Shown here: positions 58,090 through 64,000 of the stretch, one piece after another | Position numbering within the stretch: position 1 is the stretch's first letter | How the letters are laid out: each line of letters begins with the position of its first letter | Assembly: GCA_035048485.1 (NCBI GenBank) | Contig: CM068593.1 | Coordinates: forward strand, 3,546,535-3,610,534 | DNA from: Pteria penguin | Lineage: Eukaryota; Mollusca; Bivalvia; Pterioida; Pteriidae | Direction: 5' to 3' | DNA: 64,000 bases | Position numbers and translations under genes: made by a program | The notes under the pieces: model-generated | Database searches by the model: none | What the model was told of the DNA's origin: nothing | What the model saw: the letters and a program-made list of their open reading frames with translations, nothing else

Positions 58090-60522
58090 TTAGTTAGTTT
58101 TAATATTACATCCATTTGGCCTGCGCGTTTCAAAATCTCTTATCCAGTTATCGTCGACAATTAATCTGTATATTTTATTTTCTCCGGTAGTCCTAGCCAT
58201 GACCGCAACACGAAGATCACCTTCATCATGGTTCGCAAAATGTTTCATAATTGGTTTTTCTCTTTGGTACTTTATATCGCTTCTATGTTCTTCTCTTATT
58301 TCTTTTAACGATCTTTCTCTCTCTCCTACATAAACAGTTTGTTTACATTTATTGCAGATTAGCGCATAAATCAAATTCCTGTCTGTACACTTCGCGTCTT
58401 TTACTGTCTTGAAGGACTTCTTTCTCTTAAAATCAAAAATATCACCATTTTTAATTATCCTACATATTTTACATGTACATGATGTTTCATCTTGTTTTAT
58501 AGAATTTTCAGTTTTCCTATGCACAAGTGTATCACATAAATTTTTGTCGCGTCGAAAAGCCAAAATTGGGGGATCGGGGAAAACATTGCGCATTCTCTCT
58601 GATCTATACAGTGTCGACTGATGTTTTTTAAGAATATTCCTTATGTCCGGCAGTAGTTTAGAAAATGTACACACTAGTGGAACTCGTTCAGATTTATCTG
58701 CTTTAACCTTCCGTTTAAGTAAATCGTCCCTATCTTATTTATCCACTCTACATAATTGCTTCTCAATCAGTCTACCGCTGTAGCCTCGTTTTCGTAATTG
58801 TAGTTTTAGTTCATGTCGGTGTATCGCGTAATCCCCTTCCTTTTCGCAAATTCTCTTTATCTTTAACCCGAGTCCGTATGCAATCCCTTTCTTCGTATGT
58901 GGTGGGCGGCACGAATCCGATCTAAGATATAATTGTTTATCCGTAGGTTTAGAGAACAAATCCGTATATACATGTCCGTTCTCGATTTTAACTCGCGTAT
59001 CTAGGAATTCAATGGACTCTTGACTCCATCTAAGTTCAATTTTAATATTTTCATGAATACTATTCGCGTGCTCTGCAAACTTAAGTAGCGAATACAGATT
59101 TCCGTCCCATATACCAAAACCGTCATCGATGTAGCGTTTGTAAAATGTAGGTAGTTTTTCAAATTCCATAAGTTTTTCATCCCATTTTCTCATGTACGTG
59201 CACGCAAAATTTCTGCCAAGTTTCGATCCAATCGCGATTCCCTCTATCTGTTTATAATTTTTGTTTCCCAAGCTGAAGCCGTTGGAATCCAAAACAGTTT
59301 CCACCATCTGGATCGCGTATTCTGTAGGTATGAGTGGATCAGTCCTAGTCTCAAATGCCTCTTTACATGCTTCCAGTCCTTCCTTTCTAGGTACAGAAGG
59401 ATAAAGTTTACAGACGTCAAAACAAAATAAAATCGCGTCACTGGGGATAGAAGAGTCCATGTTTTTAAGCTTATAAATAAAACCGGTAGTATCTCTTATA
59501 TATGAAGGGGAGCTGGTAACAAAATTATCTAACTCATATTCCATGACCTCGGCTATCCTCTCCGTAGGTGTATTTATACCGCTAACAATTGTCCTAAGTG
59601 GTGCGTCTTTTTTATGAATTTTCGGATTGCCCTTTAGTTTGCCGGATGCCGGATACTTTGAAATGAGGTAGTGTTGCATGTCCTTGGTAATCGCCCCTTC
59701 CTTACACATTTTATTAACTAGCTTCCTAATCTTTTTCATAGTTACAGCAGTCATGTCCGTTGGCGTCTCCACATACGAATTACTCTGCGTCATTTCCGCG
59801 TGTATCTTATCAATATAGTCACTCTTATTTAGTATCACAATACCGGATCCTTTATCAGCCGGTCTAATTACTATGTTTTGGTTATTAAGAAGTGAATAAA
59901 AGGCATCTCTCTCTCTTCTCGCGTAGTATTCAGTTTCCCTCCTATCTGAAGACTATTAATAATGTCATTTTTAACGAGTTCAATATACATATCTAACCAC
60001 TGATCTCTCCCGGGCGTTGGTGTAAAATAACTCTTCTTTTTTTCTACAAATTTATGTTCTACTACTTTACTGTTTCCATTCTCATCAAAGAAAAACTCGC
60101 GCAGGCGCATTCGTCTATCCCACTCTGCAAGATCAGAAAGGAGTTTGGTCATGTTAACCTTAGTTCTATCGGGTATAAATTTCAAACCTTTAGTAAGTAG
60201 ATTGAATTCAGATTCCTATAGCGAATAATCAGATAAGTTTTTTTTCTTTCCCTTTATAATTTGTTTCCAAGCGCGGTTTATCGGCTATCCCAATTTTATC
60301 TTTCATTTCCCTATCATGACTTAGTACCGCATGGTCTTCACAAATTGCCTTCTGTCGGATGCGTCTGCGTTTCACTCTAGCACGCCGTTTCCGATTTGGT
60401 GTTTTTTCACTGGTCTGCTTTTCTAAGTTACCGTTCCTCTCCACACTACGTCCGCTCATATCTAAGTCCTGCTCTCGGGGCTCCTCAGCCGCCATTGGGC
60501 ATCCACCTTCAGCTGTCCTCAA
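58090..60522 (-). pseudogene. Penelope-like RT plus GIY-YIG endonuclease, broken frame
   Basis: Read on the minus strand: a basic N-terminal part (60522-60229), a PLE-type leader with MRLREFFFDE (60185-59871), the RT core (59838-58735, with RPADKGSG just upstream, GNPKIHK, FCFDVCKLYPSVP, GIAIGSKLG, RYIDDGFGIW and EFLDTRVK), then the C-terminal part (58674-58090) with the Cys-rich CTCKICR motif and a GIY-YIG nuclease (LIYALICNKC, VYVGE, EEHRSDI). In the family this protein copies its RNA onto nicked target DNA. Lesions: frame changes at an A8 run (60238-60245) and near 59945, a TAG near 60219, and one TAA (58735-58737) between RT and nuclease, which otherwise share a frame. The RT catalytic YIDD is intact. 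Confidence 0.9.
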
Positions 60523-60595
60523 AGATGTTTCCCTTCTGGTGTAGCCAAGATCAAACCAGTCAAACGTCTCACCATTCTCAGAAAGTATTGCAAAT

Positions 60596-60873
60596 CGTAC
60601 GGTTGGTTGGTCGATCAGATTGTGATATTTATATATATTTATATATTTATGCTTTTATTATTTTGTTGTTAAGTCTATTTTAATGCCATACTTACGCGCG
60701 TAATAATGACGTTATGACGTCAACGTTTATAGGAATTTAGAAGCTTGTTTATATTAGACATGTAAAGATGGATGTTACAAAGTTCTTCTGTACTTTTCTA
60801 ACAATTGCTTGATAAAGGCCAGGAGGCCGAAAATTTGCGGCAAAGAGTGTTTGTGTTGTTTCTTTTAGTGTAT
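60596..60873 (+). repeat. Penelope right (5') inverted terminal repeat
   Basis: Starts CGTACGGTTGGTTGGTCG and ends GTTGTTTCTTTTAGTG, the complement of the left arm. Confidence 0.9.
60806..60834 (+). ncRNA. Hammerhead-ribozyme-like core in the Penelope arm, probably degenerate
   Basis: CTTGATAAAGGCCAGGAGGC continuing CGAAAA resembles the hammerhead core CUGAUGA - stem II - GAAA, with GGCC/GGCC as stem II and AGGA as loop. Two core bases (C3 and G8) differ from the consensus, so activity is doubtful. Penelope-like elements are known to carry hammerheads in these repeats. The other arm has the same motif on the minus strand at 57719-57745. Confidence 0.4.
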
Positions 60874-60918
60874 TTTACTTCCCTTTGGAGGACTACTTAT
60901 TCTATCTGACAAATTATA

Positions 60919-61378
60919 GATATATTGATAACATTATCATTAAAATACTTATATTCTATCTGGTGTATGAAATTAATTGATTCATTATCATAATTATTTA
61001 ACTATTATTTATATCTAGACCTCACATCTTGATCATTAATCACAAAAAGATGTCAATGTAAAGATGATGGATAAATCCAAACCACAAGTCCAAAAATCAT
61101 GAAACCATAGGACATACAAAATCAGTGAAAATGAAAAACAAATGGAAAATAACAAAATATGTCTGCTTGAAGAGCATATGTGAACCCCTGTGATGGAGTG
61201 AGATCAGGTGCCCGGGGAGAGTGAGCATCTCCTGCTTGCTAGCAACACCCGTCACATATACCCCGTAGAAAGAGTCAAATCGTGTGAATTCCATATGTAT
61301 CTATATATAGAGAAGTCGAAGTAGGTAACCTTCTAGTATAGAAGGTGTCAAATCTGTGTAAAGTGATCGGAATCGGTC
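60919..61378. other. Spacer between the two retroelements
   Basis: AT-rich and without a gene. Contains one copy-like fragment (GGTGCCCGGGGAGAGTGAGC) related to the 43-bp minisatellite at 35.4-36.5 kb. Confidence 0.5.
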
Positions 61379-63572
61379 TCAGTCCAGAATATCATTTAAA
61401 AGTCTGGATAACGAGATATCATATGGAGTAATAAGAGTCTCGTAACGACCGTAGAACTTCCTCAGTGACGATGCTAGTCTAGCACATATATAACCCTGGT
61501 TGAGCAGCTTAACTGAAAGTCGCCTAGCCCTCAGAACAAAGTCATTGTAATTTGAACATGCTCTGGAATAACGTATTAACTGAGATATGAATACGCCGTA
61601 TGCGGGCGATGATGGAATGTTGCTACTTATGAAAGGAAAGTTTGTGATAGCGAAATTGAAATCGTCACGTTTGTCATAGAGTGAGGTGTTCAATTGACCA
61701 TTAATGTCGAAAGACAACATAATATCTAAATACGAAGTAGAATTACTAGTTTCTGTGGTTTCTTTGACCTCCAGTTCACTTGGATAGATGATGCTAAGCT
61801 AATCCGCGAATGAAGGATTATTAATTGAAAGCAAGTCATCTATATATCTGTAAGAAAAATTGAAGCCAAGAGCCAATTGTTTTTTTCCTTGCGAAAGCAA
61901 AGACTGAATGAACTCAGCTTCGTATGAATAAAGGAATATGTCAGCGGAGCACAGTTAGTGCCCATTGGAATGCCGACAAATTGTTGAAAAACCTTACCTC
62001 CAAACACCACAAAAATGTTATCGATAAGAAAGTTCAACATCTGAATGACAGCTGTTTCAGTGTATTTATTTTTGGAATCAGAATTTTCCCTAACAAAGTA
62101 AGTTTTATCGTGGCCTATTACTACATATTTGAATTTGCGGCTTCCGTTTTTACTAGTAAATGCATTTTGAATAATTTACGCTAATCTGTCTTTTAATTTC
62201 TGATGAGGGATCGTTGTGTACAGAGTCGAAAAGTCAAAAGACTTGATGGAGTGAATTTTAGTAAAACTTTTTGATTTTAGATGTTCTAACAACTCTTTTG
62301 AATTTTTAAGGATCCACATTTGATTAATTCCACTTTTGGAATATACTGTTTCGCAATATCTATGAAGGCCAGATTTAATTTCTGATAATATTTTTGTGAG
62401 TAGCATCGATACAGATTTTGTGGAACACTTCGAGGAACCAGCGATAAAGCGTTGTTTGTACGGAGATTTGTGCATTTTTGGAATACAGTACAAATATGGA
62501 AGTTCTAAATTCACTTTATTTGAGTCAATACCAAACGTATTGAGGACAGATTTATGATTCTCGAGTACTTCCGAAACCGAAAAGTTCGTGAGAGTATAAG
62601 TAGGATTTGCTGGAGTTGAATTTAATCCTAATTCTTTCACTAGGCTGTCAAAGTAATATTTCTTACAAGTAAATGTATAATTATTAGATGCTTTATCTGC
62701 TGGTGTAATGATATAATGTTCTTGAAGGAAGGTAAGTTCTCTGACAACATCAGGATCTTTAAAAATAGATTCGAATCTGGTGTTTACAGAACCTTGTAAT
62801 TTTCTAATTTTTGATCTCAGCAGTACTGCAATAGATTTTATCCATTCCGAAAGAGTGTCGACTTGTACTTCCTCTCTTTTTGCCCATCGTGTGGCATATT
62901 CCTCACAGCAGTTCATAATATTCTCAAAATTTTGGCTCCATATGAATGATCTGGGTTCTCTGTATTTTGGACCTTTAAGTAAAAGTTCTCTAATTTAGTG
63001 TTTTTAACTATATCGAGATCACCAGTAATGACATGGCCACAAGGAGAATATACGAAATTAGATGAGGAACATGCACACGGTGGAGTATGGCATGCAGAGT
63101 TGTTAAGATCAAGACACTGTAGAAACCCTTTGTAATTATAAATTTTGGATGCAACTGATGGCGTGTAGCTATAGGAAATACATGGCGGATCTTTGTTTTT
63201 GAAATATGGAGGTATTTTCTCTAAAACAGACTTATGATTTAAAATTTGGCCGAAATTTAAATAATCAATGCCTTTATTTGCAAATTTAATTTTGATGAAA
63301 GGGCGATTAGATTTTTCCATAGAAATATCGGACTTGACGGGACAAAAAAGTCTAGCGGTCGATATGTCCATAATAATGCCATCTAGTCTATACTCTGCAG
63401 AGCTTATATCAGTAAATATACGGTGTCTGGACGATACGTACAACTCGTGTAATTTTCTGAGTGAAATAGAATAAAGTTTTGTACGAATGTGATGAAGGCC
63501 CAAAGGTTTATTTATAACTGGCAAAAGAGCATCAAAGGAAATATTATGTATTTCAGGTATTTCAGATGTCAA
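61379..63572 (-). pseudogene. Second Penelope-type reverse transcriptase, decayed
   Basis: Minus-strand remains of a single long protein. The N-terminal part (63572-62913) has a Cys-rich stretch (CHTPPCACSSSNFVYSPCGH). The middle (62916-62176) has PADKASNN, LYCIPKMHKSP, RFIAGSSKCSTKS and FDFSTLYTTIP. Next come FVGIPMGTNCAP (62040-61950), an intact YIDD at about 61834-61845, and SYLDIMLSFDINGQL running to 61379. Breaks: a frameshift near 62970, TAA at 62174-62176, a frameshift after NCAP near 61948 and TAG near 61800. The motif order fits Penelope-type RTs, but no GIY-YIG domain is seen, so it is a different family from the element at 57.7-60.9 kb. No termini or target duplication were found. 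Confidence 0.8.
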
Positions 63573-64000
63573 TGATAGGTTTAACTATGTGTTTCTTCCA
63601 TGTTTACATTACTTAATGCAACTGTAATGTGTAACGAATTATAGTAAATTGATTTTTAACATACCGGTATGTGTATAGTAAAGCGCACCTTGTGCCAAGG
63701 TGTCCGTAAAAGCGCACATTGTGCCTAGGTGCACCCTTTTTCTTATAAATAGAGGTACGTTATTGAGCCATTGTTCACTCTGTCATTGTATTTTGATATG
63801 TGCACATCTCGTTTATCTATGTAAATAAATTGTTAAACTTTAATCGCCTCTTATTTCATCCAAGAGATTTACATTGAATTTCCTGGGGAAATTCAACGAT
63901 TCAATTTTCAATTCAATTCAATTCTTTATTACTTTATACCATACGGTATATCAGTGCACATATATACAATACATATATACAATATTTACAAAATACAATT
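63573..64000. other. Upstream flank of the second retroelement, dispersed-repeat end
   Basis: Holds two similar segments, AAAGCGCACCTTGTGCCAAG and AAAGCGCACATTGTGCCTAG (near 63680-63740), and from 63900 an (ATTCA)n-like TTCAATTCAATTCTTTATTA tract typical of the end of a dispersed repeat running out of the window. No gene is seen. Confidence 0.4.

Larger units (their letters stand above)
57684..60907 (-). mobile_element. Penelope-like retroelement with inverted terminal repeats
   Basis: Flanked by an 11-bp target duplication GACAAATTATA (57673-57683 and 60908-60918). Arms of ~277 bp at 57684-57954 and 60596-60873 are inverted copies of each other, with a further ~34 bp beyond the right arm, as is typical of Penelope-like elements. 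Minus-strand coding between them has RT then GIY-YIG order. Arms are highly similar, so the insertion is fairly young, but the frame is broken. Confidence 0.88.

Overview
The window is animal nuclear DNA, AT-rich and intron-rich, and most likely from a marine bivalve or related mollusc. The clues are tRNA-derived SINEs of the kind common in bivalves, Penelope-like and Harbinger transposons, a single-domain secreted C-type lectin, abundant foldback MITEs and very large minisatellites. No cellular RNA gene or bacterial feature is visible. All gene models were assembled by eye from reading frames and GT/AG splice sites, without transcripts or database searches.

Layout. 1-7.4 kb holds no gene; most of it is a higher-order tandem repeat of about 2 kb with three units. 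7.4-13.5 kb is a two-coding-exon gene for a 1004-residue C2H2 zinc-finger transcription factor; its 3 kb intron is filled with MITEs and SINEs. 13.5-22.5 kb is its 3' region plus repeat-rich intergenic DNA. 22,601-30,720 is a complete PIF/Harbinger DNA transposon with 41-bp perfect terminal inverted repeats and a CAG target duplication. It carries a seven-exon Myb/SANT-like gene (+ strand) and a four-exon HARBI1-type transposase gene (- strand), arranged tail to tail. The element sits in the middle of a smaller foldback MITE. Both genes are only lightly broken, by short slippage-type indels.

31-37.4 kb is intergenic repeat DNA. 37.4-55.9 kb is one C-type lectin gene (five exons, 157 residues, own TATA box and poly(A) signal). 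It stretches over 18 kb because its introns contain thousands of bases of minisatellite. The most striking observation is that several arrays are in register with the gene's own splice junctions: a 59-bp array matches the exon 2 acceptor, a ~64-bp array of about 80 copies matches the exon 2 donor, a ~45-bp array matches the exon 4 donor, and a ~45-bp array provides 13 successive acceptors for the last exon.

57.7-60.9 kb is a Penelope-like retroelement (RT plus GIY-YIG endonuclease) with inverted ~277-bp terminal repeats, an 11-bp target duplication and a hammerhead-like motif. 61.4-63.6 kb is a second, decayed reverse transcriptase of a different family.

The host genes do not form a pathway: they are one DNA-binding regulator and one secreted putative immune lectin in a transposon-rich neighbourhood. 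The two Harbinger proteins would act together as transposase and DNA-binding/nuclear-import partner.
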